Part shown: positions 27,217-37,681 of the stretch, one piece after another | How positions within the stretch are numbered: the first letter of the stretch is position 1 | Layout of the letters: the number at the start of each line of letters is the position of its first letter | NCBI GenBank assembly: GCA_903925975.1 | Contig: CAIYHG010000149.1 | Coordinates: forward strand, 1-64,000 | Source of the DNA: an uncultured Acidobacteriia bacterium | Lineage (GTDB): Bacteria; Acidobacteriota; Terriglobia; Bryobacterales; Bryobacteraceae | Length of the DNA: 64,000 nt | Reading direction: 5' to 3' | The notes under the pieces: generated by a model | Databases searched by the model: none | What the model was told of the DNA's origin: nothing | The model's input: only the letters and a program-made list of their open reading frames with translations | Position numbers and translations under genes: made by a program

Positions 27217-28716
27217 ATGACTATCGAACTTGATGGCGCCAGCCTGACGGTTTCGCAGGTCCACGAAGCCGCCCACTCACTTGGCCAAGCCGCACTTTCC
27301 CATAAAGCAGTTCGCAAGATGGAAGCCTCGCGCGCGCTAGTGGAGCGCTTGGCCGCGGGCGATGCGCCGATCTACGCCGTGAACACCGGCGTGGGCCTGC
27401 TTGCGGACGTCCGCATTCCGCGCGAGGAACTGGACCAGCTTCAGCGCAACGTGGTGCGTTCTCACGCGGCGGGAGTGGGCGAGCCGCTGGCGCGTGAAGT
27501 GGTCCGCGCCATGATGCTGATTCGCGCCAACACGCTCGCCATGGGACTCTCTGGCATCCGCCCCATAGTGGCCGAACGGCTGTGCGACCTGCTCAATCGG
27601 GGCGTGACCCCAGTGGTTCCGTCTCAAGGAAGCGTGGGCGCGTCGGGCGACCTCGCCCCTCTGGCGCACATCGCTCTGGTTCTGATCGGCGAAGGCGAAG
27701 CCGAATTTGGCGGCCAAGTCCTGCCGGGACTCGAAGCTCTCCTATGCGCCGGCATCGAGCCGCTCGTATTGCATCCCAAGGAAGGCATCAGCCTTATCAA
27801 CGGCACGCAGGCCATGTTGGCCATCGGCTGCCTGGAGCTTGAAGCCGCGGCAACGCTGGCCGATGCCGCCGACGTGTTGTGCGCCATGACGCTCGACGCG
27901 CTGCGCGGCACCCCGCGCGCGTTTGACGAGCGCATCCACGTCGCCCGCCCGCATCCCGGGCAGATCGAAAGCGCCGCGCGGCTGCGACGTTTGCTCGAAG
28001 GCAGCGAAATCCGACAGTCGCACATCACCTGCCGCAGGGTGCAGGACGCTTACTCGCTGCGCTGCGCGCCGCAGGTCCACGGCGCCGTGCGCGACGCCCT
28101 CGCGGAAGCGCGCCGCGTATTCTCGATTGAGTTGAACTCGGCCACCGACAACCCGCTGGTTTTTGGGGACGAGATTCTCTCCGGCGGCAACTTCCACGGC
28201 GAACCGCTGGCGTTCCAGTTGGATTTTCTGGCCGTCGCCCTCTCGGCGCTGGCCAACATCTCGGAGCGCCGGGTGGATCGCCTGGTGAACCCCGCGCTCA
28301 ACGAGCACCTCCCGCCTTTCCTTGCAGGCAACCCCGGCATCGAATCCGGCCTCATGATGGCGCAGGTGACCGCGGCCAGTCTGGTGGCCGAGAACCGCGT
28401 GCTGGCCCACCCGGCTTCGACGGGCTCCATCACCACCAGCGGCAACCGCGAAGACTTCGTGAGTATGGGGATGACGTCGGCGGTGAAGCTACAGCGCGTG
28501 GTACGAAACACCCGCGCCGTCCTGGCGATTGAGTGCCTCGCAGCCTGCCGGGCGCTCGACCTGCTGGCCCCGTTAACTTCGAGCCCACCGATTGAAGAAG
28601 TCCGCACGCGCGTCCGCCCGGTATCACCGCCGATTGAGGGAGACAGGCCATTCTACCGGGATATCGCGGCTATTGACGGGCTAATTGCGGCGGGCGGACT
28701 GAGAGTGCTGAACTAA
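27217..28716 (+). CDS. hutH: Histidine ammonia-lyase
   Basis: It deaminates histidine to urocanate. From ATG 27217 (MTIELDGASLTVSQV) it has 499 residues; an upstream ATG at 27187 would add ten. The MIO cofactor forms from Ala142-Ser143-Gly144 in GSVGASGDLAPLAH. Tyr53 in YAVNTGVG, the segment SATDNPLVFGDEILSGGNFH and SGNREDFVSMG are conserved active-site parts. Phenylalanine or tyrosine lyases share the motif, but the overall form is HutH-like. No hutU, hutI or hutG is adjacent; the gene sits 48 bases behind purF and may be read with it. Confidence 0.88.
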   Translation: MTIELDGASLTVSQVHEAAHSLGQAALSHKAVRKMEASRALVERLAAGDAPIYAVNTGVGLLADVRIPREELDQLQRNVVRSHAAGVGEPLAREVVRAMMLIRANTLAMGLSGIRPIVAERLCDLLNRGVTPVVPSQGSVGASGDLAPLAHIALVLIGEGEAEFGGQVLPGLEALLCAGIEPLVLHPKEGISLINGTQAMLAIGCLELEAAATLADAADVLCAMTLDALRGTPRAFDERIHVARPHPGQIESAARLRRLLEGSEIRQSHITCRRVQDAYSLRCAPQVHGAVRDALAEARRVFSIELNSATDNPLVFGDEILSGGNFHGEPLAFQLDFLAVALSALANISERRVDRLVNPALNEHLPPFLAGNPGIESGLMMAQVTAASLVAENRVLAHPASTGSITTSGNREDFVSMGMTSAVKLQRVVRNTRAVLAIECLAACRALDLLAPLTSSPPIEEVRTRVRPVSPPIEGDRPFYRDIAAIDGLIAAGGLRVLN

Positions 28717-28742
28717 CAATCCGGCTCCGCCGCGGGCAGCGA

Positions 28743-29468
28743 TTATTTGATGAGCTGCTTGGCTTCCTCGACTTGGGCGGTCGTACCGCGCACCGCTATG
28801 ACCCTGGCATGCATCACCGGAAAGAGTCGCACAATCTTCGTCTCGGTACGGATCTGATTAACGGCTATTCGAACCTTTTCGGGCGTCCAGGAGGCTGGAA
28901 ACTCCATGACCCGCATCAGCCCCGGGTCATTACCTGGGATCCGATATTCCGCCGAGCTTGGGTTGTGTTCCGGTGTGTCCAGCGCATTCAGTAGCCACTC
29001 GGATGCCGCATCCTGGTCCAAGGTCCCGCGGAGAACAATGACTGGAGATAACGCGGAGGGGAAGATCCGTTGAGTCCCCGCTAAAGTCCGCACCGCGTTG
29101 ACGATTTCCTGCGCGCCCTGCGGCGTCGTAGTGCTCTGCAGAAAGAAGACGCGAACGGCGAACTGGTCACCCAGGCGCGGGTCTTGATATTGAGAAAAGG
29201 TCGTCCGCTGGCCACTCGGATTCTGCAGTGCATTCACGATCCATTCCGCGGCCGCGATCTGGTCGGCGCCTCCGGTTAATTCGAGCGATCGCGAGGCAAG
29301 GTCACTCTTGATCTGCGGAATACCGGTGATCGTACGAACCATGTTGGTGATTTCAGTCAAGCCCTCCTGGGATTCGACTCGGGGTACTCGAATGGTACGT
29401 TGAGTATTCGGAGTCTGCGCAAGCACTACGGTAGCGAAGAGAACAGCGGCAGTAGCTCTGAACAACAT
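28743..29468 (-). CDS. Secreted protein with three secretin-N-like repeats
   Basis: This 241-residue protein has a signal peptide (MLFRATAAVLFATVVLAQ). Three repeats follow: residues 35-83 (ITNMVRTITGIPQIKSDLAS, ending ADQIAAAEWIVNAL), 115-165 (IVNAVRTLAGTQRIFPSALS, ending DQDAASEWLLNALD) and 196-241 (VNQIRTETKIVRLFPVMHAR, ending VEEAKQLIK). Each has the N-x-[IV]-R-T ... [IV]-x-[VL]-[RT]-G ... AAxEW pattern of the small domains preceding secretin pores. No pore domain follows. GGAGGTG lies just before ATG 29468. It may bind a secretin or the cell wall; function unknown. Confidence 0.7.
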   Translation of the reverse strand: MLFRATAAVLFATVVLAQTPNTQRTIRVPRVESQEGLTEITNMVRTITGIPQIKSDLASRSLELTGGADQIAAAEWIVNALQNPSGQRTTFSQYQDPRLGDQFAVRVFFLQSTTTPQGAQEIVNAVRTLAGTQRIFPSALSPVIVLRGTLDQDAASEWLLNALDTPEHNPSSAEYRIPGNDPGLMRVMEFPASWTPEKVRIAVNQIRTETKIVRLFPVMHARVIAVRGTTAQVEEAKQLIK

Positions 29469-29593
29469 AAACACCTCCGTAATCCTGGACGTGATCGAAC
29501 TCCAGAACGTGCAGTGAGAGTGTCTTCGCGCCCTAACCGGCGACTACGGCCTTGGGATCGTTGAGGCCCATCCACGCGTTGCGGCTTCGCAGC

Positions 29594-30082
29594 TCAGCGC
29601 TCGCGTATCTCGAATACGCCACCGTCCGCTTCTTCAATCGAAATAATGAGGCTCTTGCGGTCTTGAAGCTTCGCTTCGGAGATCTCGATTCGCGCGGCCG
29701 CCATGCGGTCCCACGTGGCGCGAGCGGGAACGTTGTCGCGCGAGAGCAGCGTCGGGTTGTAGATCTGCCCCAGAATCGGCATGACCTCGAACAGGCCCTT
29801 GGTGTCCACTTGCGAGAGAACCTGGCCGTCGAGACGGTCGCCGTTCTTCTCCTCGCAGTAGACCTTCACCTGGCCCACTACGGCGACGTAGCTGGACGTG
29901 TTCGTAAAGCGGAAGTCGATGGCGGCAAGCGCGGCGTTGTCGTCAAGCGGCGCCGTGCGGACCTTGAGAAACTGGCCCGGAAGATCCAGGTGCGCGCCGC
30001 GCTGCATGTACAGCACCCCGGCGACAGCGGCAATCACGCAGACCACGCCGATGGCCCAGGAGATCAGCAGGTTCTTACTCAT
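29594..30082 (-). CDS. Membrane-anchored protein of unknown function
   Basis: This 162-residue protein has one N-terminal membrane helix (LLISWAIGVVCVIAAVAGVL, about 5-24) and an outer domain rich in beta strands: AALAAIDFRFTNTSSYVAVV, then GQVKVYCEEKNGDRLDGQVL and ARIEISEAKLQDRKSLIISI. The domain looks like a fibronectin/FxLYD-type beta sandwich (inference). I recognise no family. Its ATG is 8 bases from the divergent macro-domain gene, so the promoters of both must lie inside each other's coding sequence. Confidence 0.6.
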   Translation of the reverse strand: MSKNLLISWAIGVVCVIAAVAGVLYMQRGAHLDLPGQFLKVRTAPLDDNAALAAIDFRFTNTSSYVAVVGQVKVYCEEKNGDRLDGQVLSQVDTKGLFEVMPILGQIYNPTLLSRDNVPARATWDRMAAARIEISEAKLQDRKSLIISIEEADGGVFEIRER

Positions 30083-30090
30083 GTAATGTA

Positions 30091-30657
30091 ATGAATAGCA
30101 TGGAGTGGACCATCCAGGCGGGCCGCACCGTCGAAATTCGCGAGGGCGATATCACCCGCGTTGCCGCAGATGCCATCGTAAACGCCGCCAACTCGGGCCT
30201 GGTGGGCGGCGGAGGCGTGGACGGCGCCATTCACCGCGCCGGAGGACCTTCGATCATGCGCGAACTCGACGGCATCCGCGCGCGCATCGGGCGCTGCCCC
30301 ACCGGCGGCGCTGTTGCCACGGCCGCCGGAGCGCTCCCGGCGAAGTACGTGTTCCATGCCGTAGGTCCCGTCTATCGCGATGGCGCGCACGGCGAGCCCG
30401 AACTGCTGGCGTCGTGTTACCGCAAGTGCCTGCGACTGGCCGAGGAGCGCGGCGTCCGCACCATCAGCTTCCCCGCCATCAGCGCCGGAATCTACGGTTA
30501 CCCCATCCGCGACGCAGCCGCCGTTGCGCTTCGCGAGGTGGCGGCGCATCTGGGGAACCCGGCCAACAGCGTGGAGCGCGCCATCTTCGTGCTCTTCGGT
30601 GACAGCGCTTTCGAGGCTTATCTCGCGGTGTGGAGGACGCTGCGCGCGGCGAAGTAA
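30091..30657 (+). CDS. Macro-domain protein, O-acetyl-ADP-ribose deacetylase-like
   Basis: MacroD-type hydrolases remove ADP-ribose from proteins or cleave O-acetyl-ADP-ribose. The 188-residue protein has REGDITRVAADAIVNAANSG (about 17-36), GGGGVDGAIHRAGG, CPTGGAVATAAGALPAKYVF and the phosphate loop SFPAISAGIYGYPIRDAA (about 130-147). The key Asn and Asp of MacroD proteins (AANS, GVDGAIH) are present. A second ATG at 30100 is an alternative start. No partner ADP-ribosyltransferase or sirtuin is next to it, so a DarTG-type toxin system is not supported. Confidence 0.88.
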   Translation: MNSMEWTIQAGRTVEIREGDITRVAADAIVNAANSGLVGGGGVDGAIHRAGGPSIMRELDGIRARIGRCPTGGAVATAAGALPAKYVFHAVGPVYRDGAHGEPELLASCYRKCLRLAEERGVRTISFPAISAGIYGYPIRDAAAVALREVAAHLGNPANSVERAIFVLFGDSAFEAYLAVWRTLRAAK

Positions 30658-30661
30658 CTAA

Positions 30662-30718
30662 AGTCGCGACGAATCGCGACTCAGCGCGCTCGAAAGTGCG
30701 CGCCACAAACGCTTGTGG
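30662..30718. terminator. Three consecutive hairpins between convergent genes
   Basis: AGTCGCGA/TCGCGACT (30662-30669/30674-30681, loop CGAA), GCGCGCT/AGTGCGC (30684-30690/30695-30701, loop CGAA, one G-U pair) and CCACAA/TTGTGG (30703-30708/30713-30718, loop ACGC) fill the 68-base gap between the macro-domain gene and the S41 protease gene. They probably form a bidirectional terminator. Confidence 0.6.
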
Positions 30719-30725
30719 CAAGTCG

Positions 30726-32357
<1,632 letters not shown>

Positions 32358-32447
32358 CCACTGACCTCAGGCCTCGAAATGCATTTCCCGCTCCATTAGA
32401 CGCGACACGAGGGCAGTTGGCTACCGAAAAAGGTCGCGGAACGCCCG

Positions 32448-32873
32448 TTACTCCGCGGGGGCTGGAGGAGCCGCCTGGCGGTGTATCGCGTCCAGAACCC
32501 CATTGATGAACTGAACGGAGTCTTCGCTTGAGAACTTCCGCGCCAGCTCCAGCGCTTCGTCGATGGCTACTGCCGCGGGGGTGCCGGCGTACAGAATCTC
32601 ATACGCGGCCAAGCGGAGGATGTTCCGGTCCACCGCCGGCATCCGCTCCATGCGCCAATGTTCGGCGTGCTTGACGATGCGCTCATCGATCTCCGGCATG
32701 CGGGCAACCGCTCCGCAAACCAGTTCGGAGACAAACGCTTCCCGCTCGGGCCGCTCCTCGCTGTAGAGGGTGGCGTAGTAAGCCTCGATGGCGTCTTCCA
32801 CCGGCTGCCTGCAGGAATCCCAGAGGAAGAGAATCTGCAACGCGCGCTGCCTGGACTTGCGGCGTGAGGGCAT
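32448..32873 (-). CDS. nusB: Transcription antitermination factor NusB
   Basis: NusB binds boxA RNA with S10 and helps antitermination of rRNA operons. The 141-residue protein has SRQRALQILFLWDSC at the start, IVKHAEHWRMERMPAVDRNI near 64-83, LRLAAYEILYAGTPAAVAID and FSSEDSVQFINGVLDAIH, all standard for the helical NusB fold. Its ATG touches the last base of ribH (32873), so the two share a transcript; ribH-nusB order is common in bacteria. Confidence 0.93.
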   Translation of the reverse strand: MPSRRKSRQRALQILFLWDSCRQPVEDAIEAYYATLYSEERPEREAFVSELVCGAVARMPEIDERIVKHAEHWRMERMPAVDRNILRLAAYEILYAGTPAAVAIDEALELARKFSSEDSVQFINGVLDAIHRQAAPPAPAE

Positions 32874-33349
32874 TACTTGTCCTGGCGCAGCGAGCGCAGC
32901 AGGTTGGCCATCTCGATGGCCGACATGGCGGCATCGAAGCCCTTATTGCCGCCTTTGGCTCCGGCGCGGTCGATGGCTTGCTCCAGAGTGTTCGTGGTGA
33001 GCACGCCAAAAGCCACGGGTACGCCGGTTTCATAGGACGCGTGAGCCACGCCCTTGGCTGCTTCCGCGGCGACGTAATCGAAATGCGGCGTCTCTCCGCG
33101 AATGACGGCGCTCAGACAAATTACCGCGTCGTAGCGGTGGGCTCGCGCGAGCTCCGCCGCGACCATCGGCACCTCCCAGGAGCCCGGGACCTTGATGACG
33201 TCGATCAGGTCCTGATCGGCCCCGGTACGCGTCAGCGCGTCCATGGCGCCGCCGAGCAGCCGCTCGGTAATGAAGCTGTTGAACCGGCTGATCACAATCG
33301 CAATGCGCAGACCGGCAGCCGAAAGCTGACCTTCGAATACTTTGGACAT
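32873..33349 (-). CDS. ribH: 6,7-dimethyl-8-ribityllumazine synthase
   Basis: RibH makes the lumazine precursor of riboflavin and assembles as pentamers or 60-mers. The 158-residue protein has [20 protein letters not shown] near 17-36, [20 protein letters not shown] near 49-68, and [20 protein letters not shown] with the catalytic His of the ETPHFD loop. It ends with [20 protein letters not shown], as expected. It lies 3 bases downstream of the crotonase gene and abuts nusB, forming a crotonase-ribH-nusB unit. Other rib genes are not in the window. Confidence 0.94.
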   Translation of the reverse strand: MSKVFEGQLSAAGLRIAIVISRFNSFITERLLGGAMDALTRTGADQDLIDVIKVPGSWEVPMVAAELARAHRYDAVICLSAVIRGETPHFDYVAAEAAKGVAHASYETGVPVAFGVLTTNTLEQAIDRAGAKGGNKGFDAAMSAIEMANLLRSLRQDK

Positions 33350-33352
33350 GTT

Positions 33353-34138
33353 CTACTTTCCCGTAAAGGCAGGGCGTCTCTTTTCGAGGAATGCCCGCGT
33401 GCCTTCACTGCAATCTTCGGTAGCCGCGCAAACCGCGAAGGCGGCGGCTTCATAACTCAAACCGGACTCAAGGCCCATATCGAGCCCGGCATCCACGGAC
33501 CTGAGCGCCATTTCGAGCGCAACCGGCGCGTTGGCCAAAACTTTGCCCAGCCAGGCGCGCGAAAAACTCAGCAGTTCGGCCTGCGGCACCACGGCATTCA
33601 CGAGGCCGATGCGATAGGCCTCCTCCGCTTTGATGGGTTCGCCCGAGAGCAGAAGCTCAAGAGCGCGCCCGCGGCCTACCAGGCGCGGCAGACGCTGCGT
33701 CCCGCCGTACCCCGGAACTATGCCCAGCTTCGCCTCGGGCTGCCCGAACTCGGCGTTATCCGAGGCGAACCGCACCGCGCAAGACATAGCCAATTCCATG
33801 CCGCCCCCAAGAGCGTAGCCATTCACGGCGGCGACCACTGGCTTCGAGAGGGTTTCGATCAGCCGGAATACCGCCTGCCCCTCGCGAGCGAAACGCTGCG
33901 CCTTCGCCGGCGAAAGGGCGGCCAGTTCGCCGATATCGGCCCCCGCCACGAACGCTTTCTCCCCGGCTCCCGTCAGGATCGCTGCCCTGATTTCGGGCTC
34001 ATGCTCCACCTGCTCAAAGGCCTCCCGCAACTCGCGAACGATATCCGTAGAAAGCGCGTTGCGCTTCTCCGGGCGGTTCACGGTCACAAGGGCTATGCCC
34101 GAGGCATCCGCCTCAAACCGGATGTAACTATAGGGCAT
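33353..34138 (-). CDS. Enoyl-CoA hydratase (crotonase family)
   Basis: It is likely to hydrate 2-enoyl-CoA in fatty acid or amino acid breakdown. The 261-residue protein has the CoA-binding KRNALS (about 25-30), oxyanion-hole strands KAFVAGADIGEL and ALGGGMELAMSC, and both catalytic glutamates: Glu115 in GGGMELA and Glu135 in FGQPEAKLGIVPGYGGTQRL. With both acids present, hydratase activity is more likely than isomerase alone. The exact chain-length range cannot be told. A TACACT box ends 8 bases before the ATG, and ribH follows after 3 bases. Confidence 0.88.
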   Translation of the reverse strand: MPYSYIRFEADASGIALVTVNRPEKRNALSTDIVRELREAFEQVEHEPEIRAAILTGAGEKAFVAGADIGELAALSPAKAQRFAREGQAVFRLIETLSKPVVAAVNGYALGGGMELAMSCAVRFASDNAEFGQPEAKLGIVPGYGGTQRLPRLVGRGRALELLLSGEPIKAEEAYRIGLVNAVVPQAELLSFSRAWLGKVLANAPVALEMALRSVDAGLDMGLESGLSYEAAAFAVCAATEDCSEGTRAFLEKRRPAFTGK

Positions 34139-34146
34139 TAGGAATC

Positions 34147-34152
34147 AGTGTA
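34147..34152 (-). promoter_or_regulatory. -10 box TACACT of the crotonase operon
   Basis: On the minus strand TACACT is followed by GATTCCTA and ATG 34138, a spacing of 8. It would drive a leaderless crotonase-ribH-nusB messenger. Confidence 0.55.
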
Positions 34153-34259
34153 ACACCCGGCCCCAGTGGCTTAATTTGGCGGTTCGCGGTCCATTTGCGG
34201 GGTTTTCCGCTCGATTCGCGGCGACGCTCGCGAAAGCAAACCCGGCGGACGGGCCGCGG

Positions 34260-34664
34260 CTATGCAGCTCTCTGTTTCAGGTACTCGGCAAAGCGGCGGT
34301 CGGGCCCTACGATATGCTGCCTGGTCCAGGCTTCCACGAATGCGGAGAAGGCTCCACATGCCTTGATGGCGCCGGATTCCAGTTCGCCGCGGACTTCCCG
34401 GATTTGTCCCAGCAGCCGGTTATGCTCCAGCGCATGGGGGCCCTGTTCGGCATACTCGTTTGAGCGCATCATCTCCTCTTCGGAGGCGAAATGAGCCTCA
34501 ACCAAATCGATCAGGTCGTCCAGGAGCTTCCGCAGTTCGATTTTCGGCCGGCCGCTTTCGACAGCCACCCGCAGCCATCGGACGGCCTGGAGGACGTCCC
34601 CGTGCTCGCGATCCACCCGCGGGATCGAAAGCGACAGTTCTTTGTCCAAAGCCGGGGTCACCAT
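34260..34664 (-). CDS. Bacteriohemerythrin
   Basis: This is a four-helix oxygen-carrying or oxygen-sensing di-iron protein of 134 residues. All the ligands can be placed: His21 (DREHGDVL), His58 and Glu62 (EAHFASEEEMM), His77 and His81 (HALEHNRLL), His117 and Asp122 (RQHIVGPDRRF). There is no signalling domain attached, so storage, delivery or detoxification of oxygen is most likely. TAAGAT ends 6 bases before the ATG. It stands alone, divergent from lepA. Confidence 0.9.
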   Translation of the reverse strand: MVTPALDKELSLSIPRVDREHGDVLQAVRWLRVAVESGRPKIELRKLLDDLIDLVEAHFASEEEMMRSNEYAEQGPHALEHNRLLGQIREVRGELESGAIKACGAFSAFVEAWTRQHIVGPDRRFAEYLKQRAA

Positions 34665-34802
34665 AGCATCATCTTAGAAACCCGGGCCGCTCCCGCCAAT
34701 ACTGCCCTTGGTTAGGAAAGCGGCCCGGAATGGACGGCCGATCACATTGGAATCCTCAAGCTCCGGCCATATGGGATAATCGGACGAGTACCCCCACATC
34801 GC

Positions 34803-36617
34803 ATGGACCGCGAATTTATCCGGAATTTCTCCATAATTGCGCATATCGATCACGGCAAATCGACCCTTGCCGACCGCCTGCTCGAAACCACCGGCGCGCT
34901 ATCCCATCGCGAAATGATGGAACAGGTTCTGGACTCGATGGACCTGGAGCGCGAACGGGGCATCACCATCAAAGCGCATGCCGTACGGCTGAACTACCGC
35001 GCCGATGACGGGATTGATTATCAGTTGAACCTAATCGATACGCCGGGCCACGTGGATTTCTCCTACGAAGTCTCGCGCAGCCTTCAGGCCTGCGAAAGCG
35101 CGCTGCTGGTGGTGGACGCCTCGCAGGGCGTGGAAGCGCAGACGCTCGCCAATACCTACCTGGCGCTGCACCATAACCTGGAAATTCTTCCTGTAATCAA
35201 TAAGATTGACCTGCCGGCCGCGGAACCCGAGCGCATCCGGGAGCAGATTGAAAGCGTCATCGGCCTGGACGCGAGCGGCGCGCTCCTGGTGAGCGCCAAG
35301 CAGGGCACCGGCGTGCATGAAGTGCTGGAGGCGATTGTCCACCTGACGCCGCCGCCCAAAGGTTCGCCCGATACGCCGCTGCGGGCGCTGATCTTCGATT
35401 CGTGGTTTGACCCATACCGCGGCGTGATCATTCTGGCCCGCGTGGTGGACGGACGGCTCCGCAAGGGGCAGCGCATCAAGCTTTGGGCCAAGGGCCAAAC
35501 CTTCGAGGTGGAAGGGTTGGGCTACCAGGCGCCTAAGGCGACGGCGTGCGACGAGCTTTCGGCGGGCGAAGTGGGCTTCCTGTTCGCGGGAATCAAGACG
35601 GTTTCCGACGCCCAGATAGGCGACACCATCACCGACGCCACGAACCCGGCTTCGGAAGCGCTGCCGGGATTCGAAGAGATCAAGCCGATGGTATTCGCCG
35701 GATTGTATCCGGTGGAATCCCACGAACACGGGTTGCTGCGCGACGCGCTCGAAAAGCTGCGCCTCAACGACAGCGCCTTCAGCTTCGAACCGGAGAACTC
35801 GGTGGCGCTGGGCTTCGGGTTCCGCTGCGGCTTTCTCGGGCTGCTGCACCTGGAGATCGTGCAGGAGCGGCTGGAGCGGGAATTCAATATCGACCTGATT
35901 ACTACCGCCCCGAGCGTGCGCTACCGGATCACGACCACGGCCGGAGAGGTAGTCGAAATCGACAACCCGACCAAGTTCCCGGACCCCTCCCTGATCGAGC
36001 AGATCGACGAACCGATCATCGACGCCACGGTGATTACGCGCGAGGAATACCTGGGGGGAGTGCTGAAGCTGCTCGAAGATAAACGCGGCATTCAGAAGAA
36101 GTTCGAACACCTCGGGGGCGGGCGCGTGATGCTGCTGTACGAACTGCCGCTGAACGAAATCGTGCTCGATTTCTACGACCGGCTGAAATCCGTTTCGCGC
36201 GGCTACGCTTCGCTCGATTACCACCTTGCGGGCTACCGCGTTTCCTCGCTGGTGAAGCTGGACGTGCTGGTGGCGGGCGATCCCGTGGATGCGCTCACCA
36301 TCATCGTTCACAAGGAATTTGCCGCCGAGCGCGGCAGAGACCTGATTTCGCGCTTGCGCAAGCTGATTCCGCGGCAGATGTTCGAAGTCCCCTTGCAGGC
36401 GGCCATCGGCAACCGCATACTGGCGCGCGAAACCATTTCGCCTCTGCGCAAGAACGTGCTGGCCAAGTGCTACGGCGGAGACATCAGCCGCAAGCGCAAG
36501 CTGCTCGAAAAGCAAAAGGAAGGCAAGAAGCGCATGAAGCGCGTGGGGCGCGTAGAGATTCCGCAGGAAGCGTTTCTGTCCGTACTCAAGGTCGGTCAGT
36601 CGGACGAAATCGAATAG
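34803..36617 (+). CDS. lepA: Elongation factor 4
   Basis: LepA is a GTPase that acts on the ribosome, notably in 30S biogenesis and back-translocation. The 604-residue protein has G1 [19 protein letters not shown] near 13-31, G3 [13 protein letters not shown]4 [10 protein letters not shown]-Tu-like domain II, EF-G-like domains III and V, and the LepA-specific C-terminal domain ending [20 protein letters not shown]. No -10 box is close; GATAAT lies 22 bases upstream of the ATG. It is convergent with the ROK kinase gene. Confidence 0.97.
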   Translation: MDREFIRNFSIIAHIDHGKSTLADRLLETTGALSHREMMEQVLDSMDLERERGITIKAHAVRLNYRADDGIDYQLNLIDTPGHVDFSYEVSRSLQACESALLVVDASQGVEAQTLANTYLALHHNLEILPVINKIDLPAAEPERIREQIESVIGLDASGALLVSAKQGTGVHEVLEAIVHLTPPPKGSPDTPLRALIFDSWFDPYRGVIILARVVDGRLRKGQRIKLWAKGQTFEVEGLGYQAPKATACDELSAGEVGFLFAGIKTVSDAQIGDTITDATNPASEALPGFEEIKPMVFAGLYPVESHEHGLLRDALEKLRLNDSAFSFEPENSVALGFGFRCGFLGLLHLEIVQERLEREFNIDLITTAPSVRYRITTTAGEVVEIDNPTKFPDPSLIEQIDEPIIDATVITREEYLGGVLKLLEDKRGIQKKFEHLGGGRVMLLYELPLNEIVLDFYDRLKSVSRGYASLDYHLAGYRVSSLVKLDVLVAGDPVDALTIIVHKEFAAERGRDLISRLRKLIPRQMFEVPLQAAIGNRILARETISPLRKNVLAKCYGGDISRKRKLLEKQKEGKKRMKRVGRVEIPQEAFLSVLKVGQSDEIE

Positions 36618-36642
36618 TCCGCAGCCGTTATTCCGCAGTTCC

Positions 36643-36670
36643 GTGGGGCATGGCCGCGGGGCGCACCCCG
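36643..36670. repeat. GTGGGGC-type element between lepA and the ROK gene
   Basis: GTGGGGCATGGCCGCGGGGC is followed by GCACCCCG, and CGGGG can pair with CCCCG. It starts with the same GTGGGGC as the dispersed hairpin repeats and lies between two convergent genes. Confidence 0.3.
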
Positions 36671-37603
36671 TTACCGCCCCTCACCCCAGGCCAGATATGC
36701 CGCGCCGTATAATCCGGCTTCGTTATCCAGCAGAGCCGGGGCTATGCGCGTCTCGTCTCTGGTGGCGCGGTAGGTGAACGAGCGGCGTTCGAGAGTATGC
36801 ATCATCGCGGGCGCGAAGAAATGCCACGCCGGCAGCATGCCGCCGCTCAGAAGATACAGCGGGAAATTGAACGTATTCACGAGCGTAGCCAGCGCCGCGC
36901 CCAGCGACTCGCCCACGATCCGCCAGATTTCGCGCGCCTTCTCGCCAGCCGGGCTGTCGGTGAGGGCCAGGTCGTGTACGTCCTCCGCGCTCAACTCGTC
37001 GCCCAGTTGCAGCAGGCGGGCCATCGCCGAGACAGCGGTGGCGGAAGCGTACCTTTCGAGACAGCCCCGGTTTCCGCAGCCGCACGGATTTCCGCCCGGA
37101 ACCACGGTGATGTGTCCCAGTTCGCCGGCCATCCCCACGTAGCCGCGCAACACCCGGCCGCCGCAGATGATCCCGCCGCCGATGCCGGTGCCGAGCGTCA
37201 GCAGCACCAGGTCATCCACCTCTCGTCCCGCGCCGAACCACTTTTCGCCAAGGGCCGCCGCGTTGGCGTTGTTCTCCAGAATCACGGGCGCTCCGAGGCG
37301 GCGGATAATTTCATCCTGTATCGGGAAATTCTCCAGATACGGCAGGTGATTGCAGTTGGTAATGAAGCCGTCCCTGATGCGAATAAACCCCGGCGCGCTG
37401 ACGCCCACGCCCGCCAGGCCGGCCGCGCCGTGCAGCGCCCGCAGGGTCTCAATCGCCGCAACCATATCGCCGAGGACCGCCTCACGCCCTTCCGTGAAGT
37501 TGGTGCGGCCTTCCACTTTGTCGAGCATTCGGCCGGAAGCGTCCACCGCGGCAGCGCGCAGGTTCGTTCCGCCCAGGTCGACTCCGATTGAATATGTGGC
37601 CAT
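36671..37603 (-). CDS. ROK-family sugar kinase (glucokinase-like)
   Basis: This ATP-dependent sugar kinase of 310 residues has the N-terminal phosphate loop GVDLGGTNLRAAAVDASG, a second ATP motif LTLGTGIGGGIICGGRVLRG (about 131-150), the sugar-contact segment ENNANAAALGEKWFGAG and the ROK zinc motif CGCGNRGCLERYAS. There is no N-terminal DNA-binding domain, so it is an enzyme, not a ROK repressor. Glucose is the likely substrate, but other hexoses are possible. A TATGAT box ends 8 bases before the ATG. Confidence 0.88.
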   Translation of the reverse strand: MATYSIGVDLGGTNLRAAAVDASGRMLDKVEGRTNFTEGREAVLGDMVAAIETLRALHGAAGLAGVGVSAPGFIRIRDGFITNCNHLPYLENFPIQDEIIRRLGAPVILENNANAAALGEKWFGAGREVDDLVLLTLGTGIGGGIICGGRVLRGYVGMAGELGHITVVPGGNPCGCGNRGCLERYASATAVSAMARLLQLGDELSAEDVHDLALTDSPAGEKAREIWRIVGESLGAALATLVNTFNFPLYLLSGGMLPAWHFFAPAMMHTLERRSFTYRATRDETRIAPALLDNEAGLYGAAYLAWGEGR

Positions 37604-37611
37604 GCAACGGA

Positions 37612-37617
37612 ATCATA
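37612..37617 (-). promoter_or_regulatory. -10 box TATGAT of the ROK kinase gene
   Basis: On the minus strand TATGAT is followed by TCCGTTGC and ATG 37603, a spacing of 8 with no ribosome-binding site. Confidence 0.55.
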
Positions 37618-37681
37618 GCACCGCGGGAAATTAGGGCAAGCGAAATCGACCAGGCTCACGCCTTCGCGGTACTAGCCGGGG

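Noticed and set aside
30091-30657. Macro-domain gene as the antitoxin of a DarTG toxin system
   Set aside because: No DarT ADP-ribosyltransferase is adjacent. The protein fits general MacroD-type deacetylases, and the upstream neighbour is a divergent membrane protein.
35031-36515. Long open frame on the minus strand (494 codons) across lepA
   Set aside because: It is antisense to a full, well conserved LepA, and its translation is rich in Arg, His and Gln without domains, as expected from high GC content.
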